From Pseudodonghicola flavimaris (GTDB taxonomy: Bacteria; Pseudomonadota; Alphaproteobacteria; Rhodobacterales; Rhodobacteraceae), in the NCBI RefSeq assembly GCF_030164425.1, contig NZ_JASNJD010000002.1:310001-374000 (forward strand): a DNA stretch of 64,000 nucleotides. Reading direction: 5' to 3'. Both the position numbers and the translations under genes were made by a program. The notes under the pieces are model-generated. The model was not told the DNA's origin. It did no database searches and worked only from the letters and a program-made list of their open reading frames with translations. How positions within the stretch are numbered: the stretch's first letter is position 1; every line of letters starts with the position of its first letter. Positions 43,809 to 53,895 of this stretch are shown here, piece after piece.

Positions 43809-43878
43809 GCCGTGCAGGATTCGAACCTGCGACCCACTGATTAAAAGTCAGTTGCTCTACCAACTGAGCTAACGGCCC
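43803..43878 (-). tRNA. tRNA-Lys (UUU)
   Basis: On the minus strand GGGCCGTTAGCTCAGTTGGT opens a full cloverleaf. The anticodon stem ACTGA/TCAGT encloses CTTTTAA, anticodon TTT; T-arm is GCAGGTTCGAATCCTGC; acceptor stem GGGCCGT pairs with ACGGCTC, one mismatch-tolerant position, and CCA is encoded. Confidence 0.97.
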
Positions 43879-44093
43879 ACTCTGTCGCCGGGGCAATGCC
43901 CCTTGCGGTCCCGCTTCCTAGGACAGAACCAACTGAGGTTCAACGCCTAAATTGCGGTGCCGATGCGCGTTTCCAAGGTCCCGCGCAGCGGATGGCGGGT
44001 CTCTAATGGCGGGGACGCCGGCGGTCAAGCCCAAAAGCGAGGTTTCTGCGCCGGAGACTGGATTCCGTTTCGCGCCGGGTCTATATGCCGGCC

Positions 44094-44933
44094 ATGGCAG
44101 ACCATGCGACCCCCTCTTTGCCCTTCATGAAAATGCACGGGCTCGGCAATGACTTCGTCATTCTGGATGCGCGCGCGCAGGCGATCGGCCTGCCGCCGGC
44201 GCTGGTGAAGGGAATCGCCCATCGCCACTTCGGCGTCGGCTTCGATCAGCTGGCGGTGATCGAACCCGGCCGGAACGGGGCCGATGCGCATCTGGTGTTC
44301 TACAACGCCGATGGCTCCACCTCCGCCGCTTGCGGCAATGCCACCCGCTGCATCGCCCGCCACCTGATGACCGAAACCCGCCGCGATGCGCTGACCCTGA
44401 CCACCGAACGCGGCACGCTCTATGCCCGCGACGCCGGCGATGGGCTCACCTCGGTCAACATGGGGCCGCCGCAACTGCGCTGGGACGAAATCCCCCTGGC
44501 GCGGGAGATGGACACGCTGCGCCTGCCGATCGAAGGGGAGCCCACCGCCACCGGCATGGGCAACCCGCATTGCACCTTCTTCGTCGCGGATGCCGAGGCG
44601 GTCGATCTGGAGGCCCGCGGGGCGGAGATCGAGCACCATCCGCTCTATCCAGAGCGGACCAACGTGCAATTCGCCAGCCTGATCGGCCCAGACCACCTGC
44701 GCATGCGGGTCTGGGAGCGGGGCGTGGGAGTGACTCTGGCCTCCGGCTCCTCCTCCTGCGCCACCGCCGTCGCTGCGGCCCGGCGCGATCTCACCGGGCG
44801 CGCCGTCACCATCGAGCTCGACGGCGGTACCCTGCGGGTCGACTGGCGCGACGATGGCGTCTGGATGACCGGCCCCACCATGCATGTCTTCTCCGGGCAG
44901 TTCACCCCCGCCTTCCTGAAGAGCCTCGGATGA
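44094..44933 (+). CDS. dapF: Diaminopimelate epimerase
   Basis: A 279-residue enzyme interconverting LL- and meso-diaminopimelate for lysine and peptidoglycan. The [10 protein letters not shown] start region and the two catalytic cysteines, C80 ([10 protein letters not shown]) and C222 ([10 protein letters not shown]), are present. An ATG 9 bases upstream is equally possible. It overlaps mtaB by 4 bp (ATGA). Confidence 0.95.
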   Translation: MADHATPSLPFMKMHGLGNDFVILDARAQAIGLPPALVKGIAHRHFGVGFDQLAVIEPGRNGADAHLVFYNADGSTSAACGNATRCIARHLMTETRRDALTLTTERGTLYARDAGDGLTSVNMGPPQLRWDEIPLAREMDTLRLPIEGEPTATGMGNPHCTFFVADAEAVDLEARGAEIEHHPLYPERTNVQFASLIGPDHLRMRVWERGVGVTLASGSSSCATAVAAARRDLTGRAVTIELDGGTLRVDWRDDGVWMTGPTMHVFSGQFTPAFLKSLG

Positions 44934-46198
44934 GCGCGCCGGTCTTCACCACCCTTGGCTGCCGGCTCAACACCTATGAGACCGAAGCGATGAAGGAACT
45001 GGCCCGCGACGCCGGGCTGGAAAACGCCGTGGTGGTCAATACCTGCGCGGTGACCGCCGAGGCGGTGCGCAAGGCGCGGCAGGAAATCAGGAAGCTGCGC
45101 CGCGACAATCCCGAGGCGCGAATCATCGTCACCGGCTGCGCCGCCCAGACCGAGCCGGAAACCTTCGCCGCCATGGCCGAGGTCGATCAGGTCATCGGCA
45201 ATACCGAAAAGATGCAGCCCGCCACCTGGGCCGGCATGGCCGCCGATTTCATCGGCGAGACCGAACGCGTGCTGGTCGACGACATCATGTCGGTGACCGA
45301 AACCGCCGGCCACCTGATCGACGGCTTCGGCACCAGATCGCGCGCCTATGTACAGGTGCAGAACGGCTGCGATCACCGCTGCACCTTCTGCATCATCCCC
45401 TACGGCCGCGGCAATTCCCGCTCGGTCCCCGCCGGGGTGGTGGTCGACCAGATCAAGCGGCTGGTGCAGCGCGGCTATAACGAGGTGGTGCTGACCGGCG
45501 TCGATCTGACCAGCTGGGGCGCCGATCTGCCAGGAGAGCCCCGCCTGGGCGATCTGGTGATGCGCATCCTGCGCCTGGTGCCAGATCTGCCGCGGCTGCG
45601 CATCTCCTCGATCGATTCGATCGAGGCCGACGACAACCTGATGCAGGCCATCGCCACCGAACCGCGGCTGATGCCCCATCTGCACCTGAGCCTTCAGCAT
45701 GGCGACGATCTGATCCTGAAGCGGATGAAACGCCGCCACCTGCGCGAAGACGCGATTCGCTTCTGCGAGGAGGCCCGCCGCCTGCGCCCGGAGATGACCT
45801 TCGGCGCCGATATCATCGCCGGCTTCCCGACCGAGACAGAGGCGCATTTCGAAAACTCTCTGAAGCTGGTGACCGACTGCGACCTGACCTGGCTGCATGT
45901 CTTCCCCTATTCCAAACGCCCCGGCACCCCCGCCGCGCGCATTCCGAATCAGGTCAGCGGCCCGGTGATAAAGTCCCGCGCCGCCCGGCTGCGCGCCGCC
46001 GGCGATCTGCAGGTCGACAAACACCTGACCGCCCAGATCGGCCGGTCGGCACAGGTGCTGATGGAAAACGCCCTGATGGGCCGGACCGAGCAGTTCACCG
46101 AAGTGACCTTCGCCGCGCCGCAGCCAGAGGGTCAGATCGTCCCCGCCCGCCTCACCGGCCGCAACGACGACAGCCAACTGACCGCGATCCCGCTCTGA
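44930..46198 (+). CDS. mtaB: tRNA t6A37 methylthiotransferase MtaB
   Basis: A 422-residue radical-SAM enzyme making ms2t6A37 in tRNA. N-terminal cluster cysteines are C11 (LGCRLN), C39 (NTCAVT) and C70 (TGCAAQ); the radical-SAM motif is C147-x3-C151-x2-C154 ([15 protein letters not shown]). The LGCRLN and ISSIDSIE segments mark MtaB rather than MiaB or RimO. Its ATG overlaps the dapF stop, giving a two-gene unit. Confidence 0.95.
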   Translation: MSAPVFTTLGCRLNTYETEAMKELARDAGLENAVVVNTCAVTAEAVRKARQEIRKLRRDNPEARIIVTGCAAQTEPETFAAMAEVDQVIGNTEKMQPATWAGMAADFIGETERVLVDDIMSVTETAGHLIDGFGTRSRAYVQVQNGCDHRCTFCIIPYGRGNSRSVPAGVVVDQIKRLVQRGYNEVVLTGVDLTSWGADLPGEPRLGDLVMRILRLVPDLPRLRISSIDSIEADDNLMQAIATEPRLMPHLHLSLQHGDDLILKRMKRRHLREDAIRFCEEARRLRPEMTFGADIIAGFPTETEAHFENSLKLVTDCDLTWLHVFPYSKRPGTPAARIPNQVSGPVIKSRAARLRAAGDLQVDKHLTAQIGRSAQVLMENALMGRTEQFTEVTFAAPQPEGQIVPARLTGRNDDSQLTAIPL

Positions 46199-46302
46199 AC
46201 GGGTCCAGGGGCGCTGTCCCAGCGCCTCATCGGGCCGCCTCCCGGCTATCCAGCGTCAGAAGGCGGGAGGTCCCGCGCACGCCAATCCTGTCTTCCCCCA
46301 AC

Positions 46303-46331
46303 CTTTCTTCTCTGCCCAAATACTCCGGGGG
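46303..46331 (+). repeat. Dispersed intergenic repeat, copy 2
   Basis: CTTTCTTCTCTGCCCAAATA followed by CTCCGGGGG, about 105 bp after mtaB, then GC-rich hairpin-forming sequence. Close to the copy at 56055. Confidence 0.55.
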
Positions 46332-46380
46332 AGACGCGGCGCCAGCCGCGGCGGGGGCGGAGCCCCTTTTCATCCAAGCA

Positions 46381-46410
46381 AAAGAAAACCCCCGCCGAAA
46401 CCGGCGGGGG
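46381..46410 (-). terminator. Rho-independent terminator of the petABC operon
   Basis: On the minus strand CCCCCGCCG and CGGCGGGGG form a 9-bp stem with a 4-base loop, followed by TTTTCTTT, 27 bp after the petC stop. Confidence 0.9.
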
Positions 46411-46437
46411 CCATATCCTTGTCACCGGGAGCGGCGA

Positions 46438-47232
46438 TCAGGCTTCCAGCTTCTTGCCCTTGATCGGCGCCCAGATGCGCTTGTTGGTGAGGTAGAGCAG
46501 CGCCGCCAGGATCACCAGGAAGATCACCCCGACCAGGCCCGCCTGCTTGCGCGCCATCATCTTCGGCTCCGCCGCCCACATCAGGAAGGCCGCGACATCC
46601 TGCGCCTCGTGATGCAGTTCGTTCGAGTGACCGTCGGCGAATTCCACATCCTCGCCCGACAGCGGCGGCGGCATCGCGATCCAGCCGGTCGAGAAGGCGT
46701 GGTTTTCGTAGAACAGCGTACCGGCCTCTTCCTTCGTCTCGCCGGTATAGCCGGTGAGGATGGAGGCGATGTACTCCGGCCCGCCGATGCCGTTGAACAG
46801 CTGGCTGATGCCGGTGCCCAGCGGCCCGTGGAAGCCGGCACGCGCCTTGGCCATCAGGCTGAGGTCGGGTGCCTTGGGGTCGTTGCCAACCGGGAAGTGA
46901 TCGGTCGGCGTGGCCGGCCGGTCTTCGTCCAGCTCGGGGTCGTAGACCTGGAAGTTCTGCGCGGCATAGGCGCGGACCTGATCCTCGGGCAGCGCCGGGC
47001 CGCCTTCGTCCGCCAGCGTGCGGATCGGCACGAATTTCATGCCGTGGCAGGCGGCGCAGACCTCGGTGTAGATCTGCAGACCGCGTTGCAGCTGGTTCTG
47101 GTCATAGGTGCCGAAGGGTCCTTCGAAGGAGAAGGAGAAATCCTCGACATGGCCACCGCCGCCGGCGGCCTGCGACATCGACGGTCCCAGCGCCAGAGCG
47201 AGGGCGGCACCGATAGCAAGTTTCTTCAACAT
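46438..47232 (-). CDS. petC: Cytochrome c1 of the bc1 complex
   Basis: A 264-residue protein with a signal peptide (ending near SQAAGG), the haem c motif C59-A-A-C62-H63, and a C-terminal anchor helix ([16 protein letters not shown]) followed by a basic tail. It accepts electrons from the Rieske protein in the periplasm and passes them to cytochrome c. Last gene of petABC (fbcFBC); 18 bp after petB. Confidence 0.96.
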   Translation of the reverse strand: MLKKLAIGAALALALGPSMSQAAGGGGHVEDFSFSFEGPFGTYDQNQLQRGLQIYTEVCAACHGMKFVPIRTLADEGGPALPEDQVRAYAAQNFQVYDPELDEDRPATPTDHFPVGNDPKAPDLSLMAKARAGFHGPLGTGISQLFNGIGGPEYIASILTGYTGETKEEAGTLFYENHAFSTGWIAMPPPLSGEDVEFADGHSNELHHEAQDVAAFLMWAAEPKMMARKQAGLVGVIFLVILAALLYLTNKRIWAPIKGKKLEA

Positions 47233-47250
47233 CTTATCCGGTCCCTTCTC

Positions 47251-48603
47251 TTACTCGGCGGGGGTCGCTTCGGCGCCGCTCAGCTCGGCCGAGGCGGTTT
47301 TCTTGCCGTAATGCGCATCGAAATCCTCTTCGATCGTCGCGGGAACGGCATCGGGTTTCTCGATGACACCGAGGATCGGCAGGATCACCAGGAAGTAGGC
47401 GAACCAGTAGGCCGCCGCCACCAGCGAGATCGAGGCATAGGGTTCCTCGGCCGGCATGCCGCCCAGCCACATCAGGGCGAAGAAGTCGATCACCAGCAGC
47501 AGGAACCACCATTTGAACATCGGCCGGTACTTGCCCGAGCGCACCGAGGAGGTGTCGAGCCAGGGCACCAGCGCCATGGCCAGGATGGCACCGAACATCG
47601 CGATCACCCCGAAGAACTTCGCATCGACGATCCCGCCGGTGACGAAGGAGGCGATCTGCACCACCCAGACGTCGGAGGTGAAGGCGCGCAGGATGGCGTA
47701 GAACGGCAGGAAGTACCATTCAGGCACGATATGCGCCGGGGTCGAGAGCGGGTTCGCCTCGATATAGTTGTCCGGGTGACCCAGGTAGTTCGGCATGAAG
47801 CCGACGATCGCCCAGAACACCACCAGAACGATGGCGAGCCCCACGAAGTCCTTGATCACGAAATAGGGCCAGAACGGCAGCGTGTCTTTCTTGGCCTCTT
47901 CCTTCGACCCGCGGCGCACCTCGACCCCGGTGGGGTTGTTGTTGCCGGTGGTATGGAAGGCCCAGATATGCACGATGACCAGCGCCGCGATCACGAAGGG
48001 CAGCAGATAGTGCAGCGAGAAGAAGCGGTTCAGCGTCGCATTCGACACCGCCGGCCCGCCCAGCAGCCAAGTCTGCAACGAATCGCCGATGAAGGGAATC
48101 GCGCCGAACAGGCCGGTGATCACCGTGGCGCCCCAGAAGGACATCTGGCCCCAGGGCAGCACATAGCCCATGAAGGCCGTGCCCATCATCGCCAGATAGA
48201 TCAGCATGCCGACGATCCAGGTGATTTCGCGCGGCGCCTTGTACGAGCCGTAGAACAGACCGCGGAAGATATGGATGTAGACCGCGACAAAGAACAGCGA
48301 AGCGCCGTTGGCATGCAGATAGCGCAGCATATGGCCGCCGTTCACGTCGCGCATGATGTGCTCGACGCTGGCGAAGGCCAGATCCACATGCGGGGTGTAA
48401 TGCATCACCAGAACGATGCCGGTGACGATCTGCAGCGCCAGGCAGAAGGCCAGGACGATGCCCCAGATCCACCACCAGTTCAGGTTCTTCGGCGTCGGGA
48501 TCATGATGGTGTCATAGATCAGCCCAACGATCGGCAGGCGGCGGTTCAGCCACTTTTCTGCACCGGTCTTGGGCTCGTAATGATCGTGCGGAATTCCGGA
48601 CAT
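47251..48603 (-). CDS. petB: Cytochrome b of the bc1 complex
   Basis: A 450-residue membrane protein with the four haem His in helices B and D (for example [17 protein letters not shown]), the quinol-oxidation PEWY loop ([16 protein letters not shown]) and [17 protein letters not shown]. The ATG at 48603 ([14 protein letters not shown]) follows GGGAGGCGCTT. Longer frames run into petA. Length and N-terminus match Rhodobacter cytochrome b. Confidence 0.97.
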   Translation of the reverse strand: MSGIPHDHYEPKTGAEKWLNRRLPIVGLIYDTIMIPTPKNLNWWWIWGIVLAFCLALQIVTGIVLVMHYTPHVDLAFASVEHIMRDVNGGHMLRYLHANGASLFFVAVYIHIFRGLFYGSYKAPREITWIVGMLIYLAMMGTAFMGYVLPWGQMSFWGATVITGLFGAIPFIGDSLQTWLLGGPAVSNATLNRFFSLHYLLPFVIAALVIVHIWAFHTTGNNNPTGVEVRRGSKEEAKKDTLPFWPYFVIKDFVGLAIVLVVFWAIVGFMPNYLGHPDNYIEANPLSTPAHIVPEWYFLPFYAILRAFTSDVWVVQIASFVTGGIVDAKFFGVIAMFGAILAMALVPWLDTSSVRSGKYRPMFKWWFLLLVIDFFALMWLGGMPAEEPYASISLVAAAYWFAYFLVILPILGVIEKPDAVPATIEEDFDAHYGKKTASAELSGAEATPAE

Positions 48604-48614
48604 AAGCGCCTCCC

Positions 48615-49178
48615 TTACCCCAGCTTGATGGTGGTTTCGTCGACGAATTCCGCGACGGGCACCGGCAGGTTCTCCGGTGCCGGCCCTTTGCGGATACGGC
48701 CGGCCGTGTCGTAATGCGACCCGTGGCAGGGGCAGAACCAGCCATCGTAATCGCCCGAATTGTTGCCCAGCGGCACACAGCCGAGGTGGGTGCAGACCCC
48801 CATCATGACCAGCCATTCACCGGCCTCGTCCATGGTGCGGTTCTCGTCGGTGGCCGGAACGTCGGCGCCCTTGTTCACGTTGCGCGCGTTGGTATCGACC
48901 AGCTCGCTCATCTCGACGGCACGGCCCTCTTCGATCTCCTTCTCGGTGCGACGGCGGATGAACACCGGCTTGCCGAGGAATTTGACCGTGATCTGGGTGC
49001 CGGTCTCGACGCCGCTGACATCGACTCGGATCGAGGACATCGCCTGAACGTCGGCCGAGGGGTTCATCTGGTTGACCAGAGGCCAGATGACGGCCCCGGC
49101 TGTGACGGCACCCGCACCTGCGGTCGCGTAATAGAGGAAATCCCTCCGGGTGCCTTCGTGGTCTTCTGCGTGGGACAC
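48615..49178 (-). CDS. petA: Rieske iron-sulfur protein of the bc1 complex
   Basis: A 187-residue protein with a GTG start ([20 protein letters not shown]), chosen because it gives the Rhodobacter N-terminus and has GGAGAAAA upstream. The twin-arginine anchor is TRRDFLYY. The cluster motifs are CTHLGC (C129, H131, C134) and CPCHGS (C149, C151, H152), with the same numbering as the Rhodobacter protein. First gene of the operon. Confidence 0.96.
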   Translation of the reverse strand: MSHAEDHEGTRRDFLYYATAGAGAVTAGAVIWPLVNQMNPSADVQAMSSIRVDVSGVETGTQITVKFLGKPVFIRRRTEKEIEEGRAVEMSELVDTNARNVNKGADVPATDENRTMDEAGEWLVMMGVCTHLGCVPLGNNSGDYDGWFCPCHGSHYDTAGRIRKGPAPENLPVPVAEFVDETTIKLG

Positions 49179-49382
49179 GAGGTTTTCTCCAGTTCCAGGC
49201 CCCCTTCGGGGCGGTAAGCGCCAACACCGCACGCGCGCAGTGTCTCAGCGTGGTTTTCTACCGATGACATTCGTTCACGTCCAGCCACCTTGACCCCTTC
49301 AAGAGGCACCTGAAGGGTGGTTTGACGCAGAATGGTCACACTTATGTGAGCAATCGGCCCGCCTTAATTTTATAGCCGAAAC

Positions 49383-49988
49383 TCATGTTTCCGGGCGAGT
49401 CGCAATCATCGAGGGGCGTGATTCGAAGTCGGCGTACCAAGCCGCCAACTGCGGGCAGCCGCTGCGCCAGTCGCGCCCGGGATGACGGAAATCCAGATAC
49501 CCCAGCGCACAGGCCACCGCGATCTGCCCCATGTTCAGGGGGCCCGACAGCAGCTCCATCATCCGCGCCTCGATCGCCTGGACACCGCCGATCGCCTTCG
49601 CCCACTGCGCCTCGATCCACGGAGGATAATGCAGCGATTCCGGGCGGATGCGCCCCTCGTAGACCATCAGAACCGCCGCCTCGAGCACCCCCTCGGCGGT
49701 GGCCTCAAGCACCAGAACATCCCACAGCCGGTCCTCGGGATAGACCCCCGCCTGAGCGCGCACGTCGAGATAGCGGGTGATCACCCGGCTGTCATAGATC
49801 GTGCGGCCGTCCTCCAGCACCAGCGCCGGAATCTTGCCCAGCGGATTGGCCTCGCGCAGCATGGCATCGGTGTCCACCGGGGTGGTCACCACCGGCAGTT
49901 CCTCGATCTCCGCCGTCAGCCCGATTTCCGCCGCCAGCACCCGCACCTTGCGCACGAAGGGCGAGGCGGGGGACATGATCAGCTTCAT
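49383..49988 (-). CDS. Glutathione S-transferase family protein
   Basis: A 201-residue protein, N-terminal thioredoxin-like domain (MKLIMSPASPFVRKVRVLA, with the Ser in the catalytic loop and NPLGKIPALVLEDGRTIYDS binding glutathione) and a helical C-terminal domain with the YLDFRHPGRDWR N-capping region. The upstream TTG is not used since ATG 3 bases later is better placed behind GGAGGAG. Substrate unknown. Confidence 0.9.
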   Translation of the reverse strand: MKLIMSPASPFVRKVRVLAAEIGLTAEIEELPVVTTPVDTDAMLREANPLGKIPALVLEDGRTIYDSRVITRYLDVRAQAGVYPEDRLWDVLVLEATAEGVLEAAVLMVYEGRIRPESLHYPPWIEAQWAKAIGGVQAIEARMMELLSGPLNMGQIAVACALGYLDFRHPGRDWRSGCPQLAAWYADFESRPSMIATRPET

Positions 49989-50045
49989 CAAAACGAACTC
50001 CTCCTCCCGTTTCGCCTCGACCCTAGGCGCAGGCCGGGCCGCTGT

Positions 50046-50663
50046 CTACTGTTGCCGCATCAGCCCGGCGAGCGCTGCCAGCTCCGCCCCGATCCCGGCC
50101 TCCTCGATGCCGGCGGCAGCCGCCAGCCGCACCGCCTCGGGCTTGTTCTGGCCGAGCTTCCAGGTGCCTTCCACCGTCTCGATCCTCAGCCGCACCGGCA
50201 CGATCATCCGCATCAGCCGTGCCAGAACCTCCGGGTCCATCTTGGCTCTGCGCCAGGGAATCTTGGGCAACAGGCGATCTTCGAACAGATCGGACAGCCG
50301 GTCCAGAACGCCGGCCAGCTCCTCCTGCGGCCGCAGCTCCAGAACACCGGTCAGATGCACGGCAACGTAATTCCAGGTCGGCACCTGATCGTCGATGCCG
50401 TACCAGTCGGGGGAGACATAGCTGTCGGGTCCGTTGACGGCGAGCCTGGCCGGCAGCGGCGCGCTCAGCGCCCGGGCGATCGGATTGGATCGGACCAGAT
50501 GCAGCTCCACCGTCTCGCCATCCTCCGACAGCAGGAAAGGCACGTGGCTCAGCATCGGGGCGGCGCCAGCAACGGACACCGCCAGGACCCCGAAGCTGCG
50601 GGCCCGTGCAAAGGCCAGGTTTTCCGCCACGCTGGCGGTATGAAAGACCGGATTTGGATGCAT
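50046..50663 (-). CDS. PaiB-type FMN-binding protein
   Basis: A 205-residue protein of the FMN_bind_2 (PaiB) family: MHPNPVFHTASVAENLAFAR, HLVRSNPIARAL, VSPDWYGIDDQVPTWNYVAV and the C-terminal KLGQNKPEAVR. PaiB of Bacillus was called a transcriptional regulator, yet the fold is a split-barrel FMN oxidoreductase. The longer upstream frame runs through the FMN riboswitch on the other strand and is not coding. Divergent from ribH. Confidence 0.9.
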   Translation of the reverse strand: MHPNPVFHTASVAENLAFARARSFGVLAVSVAGAAPMLSHVPFLLSEDGETVELHLVRSNPIARALSAPLPARLAVNGPDSYVSPDWYGIDDQVPTWNYVAVHLTGVLELRPQEELAGVLDRLSDLFEDRLLPKIPWRRAKMDPEVLARLMRMIVPVRLRIETVEGTWKLGQNKPEAVRLAAAAGIEEAGIGAELAALAGLMRQQ

Positions 50664-50723
50664 CGTGGCGTCTCCTTCCCGGACAGTCTTGAAACCTGCC
50701 GCCCGGCTTGGCAAGTTGGCGGC

Positions 50724-50859
50724 GTTCTCAGGGCGGGGTGAAATTCCCCACCGGCGGTATGCGGGCACGACCCGTGAGCCCGCGAGCGGCCCCAATCGGG
50801 GTGTCAGCAGATCCGGTGAGAGGCCGGGGCCGACGGTTACAGTCCGGATGAAAGAGAAC
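50724..50859 (+). promoter_or_regulatory. FMN riboswitch (RFN element)
   Basis: The closing stem pairs GTTCTC (50724-50729) with GAGAAC (50854-50859). Conserved blocks GGGTGAAATTCCCCACCGG, CCCGCGAGC, AGATCCGGTGAGA and GCCGACGGTTACAGTCCGGA are all in order. It precedes ribH by 77 bp and should switch it off when FMN is plentiful. Confidence 0.96.
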
Positions 50860-50936
50860 GTGCGTCCCGCCCGGCCCCGCCCGTGCGGGCGCCCGTGATC
50901 GCCTTGGGTGACGTGTCTGAACCTATAGGAGAGATC

Positions 50937-51386
50937 ATGATGACACCCACCCGCTTCGCCTTCGTCAAAGCCCAGTGGCACGCCGATGTGGTGGACCGCG
51001 CGCTCGACGGATTTCTTGAGCTGATCCCGGCCGATCAGGTCGATGTCTTCGATGTCCCCGGCGCCTTTGAGATGCCGCTGCTGGCCCGCGATCTGGCAGC
51101 GACCGGCAATTACGCCGCCGTGGCCTGCGCCGCGCTGGTGGTCGACGGCGGCATCTATCGCCACGATTTCGTCGCCCAGGCGGTGGTCGACGGGCTGATG
51201 CGCGCCGGGCTCGACACCGGGGTGCCGGTGCTCTCGGTGTCGCTGACGCCGCACCACTATCAGGAAACGCCGCAGCACACTGAGTTCTTCCGCGCCCATT
51301 TCGTTCAGAAGGGCCGTGAGGCCGCCGAGGCCGCGCGCGCCATCACCAGAACCCGCGCCGCCCTTCTGCCGCTGGCCGCGGAGTGA
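50937..51386 (+). CDS. ribH: 6,7-dimethyl-8-ribityllumazine synthase, type II (RibH2)
   Basis: A 149-residue riboflavin pathway enzyme. Segments IFDVPGAYE-type (VFDVPGAFEMPL), VDGGIYRHDFVAQAVVDGLM and VLSVSLTPHHYQET match Brucella RibH2, the decameric type II enzyme, rather than icosahedral RibH1. The active-site His is in TPHHY. Start follows AGGAGAGATC. Sole gene behind the FMN riboswitch, ended by a strong hairpin. Confidence 0.93.
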   Translation: MMTPTRFAFVKAQWHADVVDRALDGFLELIPADQVDVFDVPGAFEMPLLARDLAATGNYAAVACAALVVDGGIYRHDFVAQAVVDGLMRAGLDTGVPVLSVSLTPHHYQETPQHTEFFRAHFVQKGREAAEAARAITRTRAALLPLAAE

Positions 51387-51392
51387 TGCCGC

Positions 51393-51417
51393 GCCGGAGG
51401 GGGGAGCCCCCTCCGGC
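51393..51417 (+). terminator. Strong hairpin after ribH
   Basis: GCCGGAGGGGG-GAG-CCCCCTCCGGC is a perfect 11-bp stem 6 bp past the ribH stop. A U-run is absent, so termination strength is uncertain. Confidence 0.6.
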
Positions 51418-51550
51418 CGTTCATCGCGGACACTCCTCGCGGGAATTGCGGTCGCGCCGAGTGGCATCTGGCAATGGCAGACGCTGCATTGAAAAGGAGG
51501 CTCCCCGGAGTGCCTCAAGCGCCTCCCGGGGCTCCGCCCGTTCGCGGCTG

Positions 51551-51571
51551 AAACGCTCCCCCGGAGCGTTT
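51551..51571. terminator. Second hairpin in the ribH-thiQ gap
   Basis: AAACGCTCC-CCC-GGAGCGTTT, a perfect 9-bp stem bordered by A and T triplets, could serve either strand in this convergent gap. Confidence 0.5.
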
Positions 51572-51590
51572 CCGGGACGCCGCTCACCCC

Positions 51591-51620
51591 CCTTTTTCCG
51601 GCCTTAAATATCCCGGGGGG
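51591..51620 (+). repeat. Dispersed intergenic repeat, copy 3
   Basis: CCTTTTTCCGGCCTTAAATA followed by TCCCGGGGGG, then GGCAGCGCCCC-like sequence shared with the copy at 56055. It lies about 200 bp after ribH. Confidence 0.5.
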
Positions 51621-51650
51621 GATCGCCGCAGGCGATGCGGGCAGCGCCCC

Positions 51651-52349
51651 CTACCCTTCGCCCAGATAGGCCCGGAGCGCCGGCGGCGGGGTATCGAGCA
51701 GCGCCGCCACCGGCTGCGGCGCCCCGGCCACCCCATCGGCCACCAGAATGGCCTGCCCGGCGATCCGCCGGGCATCGGCAGGATCGTGGCTGATCATCAT
51801 CAGCGTCGCGCCACTCTCCGCCGCCAGCTCCGCCACCAGATCGAGCATTTCCGCCTTCAGCGCCGGACCCAGCGCCGCGAAGGGCTCGTCCAGCAACAGA
51901 AGCGGCCGGCCCTGCAGCAATACCCGCGCCAGTGCCGCCCGGCTCTGCTGCCCGCCCGACAGCGCGGCAGGCTTTCGATCCTCCAGCCCCTCCAGCCCGA
52001 CGCGCGCCAGCGCCTGCCGCACCCGTGTCCGATCCGCCGGGGTCAGCCGCAGGTCGGGACTGACCCCGAGACCCGCGTTCTCCGCCACACTCAGATGCGG
52101 AAACAGGTTGCCGTCCTGGAACAACATCGCGATGGGTCGCGCCCCCGGAGCGTCGCGGCCGATATCGCGCCCGTCCCAGAGGATCCGCCCCGCCGCCAGA
52201 TCGCGAAACCCGGCAATCGCCTCGAGCAGCGTGGTCTTGCCGGCGCCCGAGGGGCCGATCACCGCCACCCGTGCCCCGGTCTCCACCGACCAGTCGGCAC
52301 GCAGGGTGAAATCGCCCGACCGGATCTGCACGCCCTCAAGCCTCAGCAT
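51651..52349 (-). CDS. thiQ: Thiamine ABC transporter ATPase ThiQ
   Basis: A 232-residue ABC ATPase: Walker A GPSGAGKTT, Q-loop FQDGNLFPH, signature LSGGQQSRAALAR, Walker B LLLLDEPFAAL. Third gene of thiBPQ; overlaps thiP by 14 bp. Powers uptake of thiamine and its phosphates. Confidence 0.92.
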   Translation of the reverse strand: MLRLEGVQIRSGDFTLRADWSVETGARVAVIGPSGAGKTTLLEAIAGFRDLAAGRILWDGRDIGRDAPGARPIAMLFQDGNLFPHLSVAENAGLGVSPDLRLTPADRTRVRQALARVGLEGLEDRKPAALSGGQQSRAALARVLLQGRPLLLLDEPFAALGPALKAEMLDLVAELAAESGATLMMISHDPADARRIAGQAILVADGVAGAPQPVAALLDTPPPALRAYLGEG

Positions 52350-53895
52350 GGCGGCGCCCTCCCCGGTCGAAGAGCCAGAACAACAGCACCGACAGGGTCA
52401 GCAGCAACAGCGCCGCGCCCGCCGCCGCCTCCATCCGGTAGGCGCCCATCAGGCGATAGATCTGCAGCGGCAAGGTGGCGACCTCCTGATCGGCAAACAG
52501 CGCAATGACCCCCAGATCGCCCATCGACAGCGCCGCGGCAAGCCCGGCGGCAAACCCGATCTGCGGCCGCATCCGGGGCCAGAGCACAAGGCGGACAAAC
52601 GCCCTTCGCCCCATGTTCAGGCTCAGCGCCAGGCGCCCGAAATCGCCGATCACCGCCCGCGCCCGCGGCACCAGGATGCGCAATGCGAAAGGCAAGGCCA
52701 TCAGCGCGTTGACCAGCGCCGTCACCGGCAGCGCCAGGGCCGCCGGATCGGCGACTGGATAGATCACGATGAAAGCGCCGGTGCCGATCACCAGCGGCGA
52801 CACCGCCATGCCCAACAACCCCGCACCCTCGACCCAGCCGGGATGACGCATCAGCGCCACCGCCACCGCCATCGGCAGCGCGATCAGCAGCAGGATCGCC
52901 GTGCTGCCCGCCGCGATCAGCAGCGAATTCAGCGCCGCGCCCCAGACGCTGGCCGGCAGGGCGATCAGGCCCGCGACACCCTCGGTCGCGATGGCGGCCA
53001 GCGGCAGCAGCAAAAACAGCGCGGCAAGGGCAATGGCCAGCCCATCCTGCCCCTTCAGCACCCAGCCCTGCGCATCCCAGCGCCGGATCGCGCGGTCGAG
53101 CCCGACGCCGAAGCCCTCGCCCATCGCCGCGCGTAGGGCCAGCGCCGCGGCCACGCCGGTCAGAACGATCTGCAGCACCGACAACAGCGCCGCGCGGGCC
53201 AGGTCGAAATCGAAGCGGAAGGCCTGATAGATCGCCAGTTCCACCGTCGTCGCCCGCGGCCCGCCGCCCAGCGTCAGCGCCACGGCGAAGGAGGTCAGAC
53301 AGATGGCGAAGATCACCGCCAGCGCCCCCGGCGCGGTGCGGCGCAGCATCGGCCATTCCAGCAGCCGCCAGATCGCCCCCGGCCCGGCGCCCAGCTGGGC
53401 GGCCAGACGAAACCGTTCCGCCGGGATCTCCTGCCAGCCCTGCAGGATCAGCCGCGTTGCCAGCGGCAGGTTGAAGAAGACATGCGCCAGCACCACCCCA
53501 TGCAACCCGTAGATGCGCAGCGGCGGCAGTCCGATCAGGCTCAACCCCTGACTGATCCACCCCGAGCGGCCGAAGACCGCCAGAAGCCCCAGCACCGCAA
53601 CGATCACCGGCAGGATGAAGGGCGCCCCCATCAACGCGATCAGCGCCGCGCGGCCCGGAAACCGCCGCCGCGCCAGCGCCCGCGCCACCGGCAGGGCGAA
53701 GCCCACGCTCACCCCCGCCGACAGCGCCGCCTGCACCACGGTGAAGCGCACCGCCTGCCAATCGGCGGGACCGAGGCCACGCCCAGCCTCCGCCCGCCAG
53801 AACACCGCCGCCAGCGCACCGAGGATCAGCACCGCGACGCCCAGCGCCGCGACGACCCCCAGCGCCGGGCTCAGCGGCTGAGCGCGGCGAGCCAT
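52336..53895 (-). CDS. thiP: Thiamine ABC transporter permease ThiP
   Basis: A 519-residue permease with two binding-protein-dependent transport domains in one chain, each with an EAA loop (for example FRLAAQLGAGPGAIWRLLEWP and LALSLNMGRRAFVRLVLWP). About twelve helices. Overlaps thiB by 25 bp and thiQ by 14 bp. Confidence 0.92.
   Translation of the reverse strand: MARRAQPLSPALGVVAALGVAVLILGALAAVFWRAEAGRGLGPADWQAVRFTVVQAALSAGVSVGFALPVARALARRRFPGRAALIALMGAPFILPVIVAVLGLLAVFGRSGWISQGLSLIGLPPLRIYGLHGVVLAHVFFNLPLATRLILQGWQEIPAERFRLAAQLGAGPGAIWRLLEWPMLRRTAPGALAVIFAICLTSFAVALTLGGGPRATTVELAIYQAFRFDFDLARAALLSVLQIVLTGVAAALALRAAMGEGFGVGLDRAIRRWDAQGWVLKGQDGLAIALAALFLLLPLAAIATEGVAGLIALPASVWGAALNSLLIAAGSTAILLLIALPMAVAVALMRHPGWVEGAGLLGMAVSPLVIGTGAFIVIYPVADPAALALPVTALVNALMALPFALRILVPRARAVIGDFGRLALSLNMGRRAFVRLVLWPRMRPQIGFAAGLAAALSMGDLGVIALFADQEVATLPLQIYRLMGAYRMEAAAGAALLLLTLSVLLFWLFDRGGRRHAEA

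Noticed and set aside
46609-48714. 701-codon plus-strand frame opposite petC and petB
   Set aside because: Antisense to the bc1 genes, His/Asp/Gln/Arg-rich, no family features.
50664-51587. N-terminal extension of the PaiB-type frame through the ribH region
   Set aside because: It is antisense to the FMN riboswitch and ribH; the family start MHPNPVFH is at 50663.
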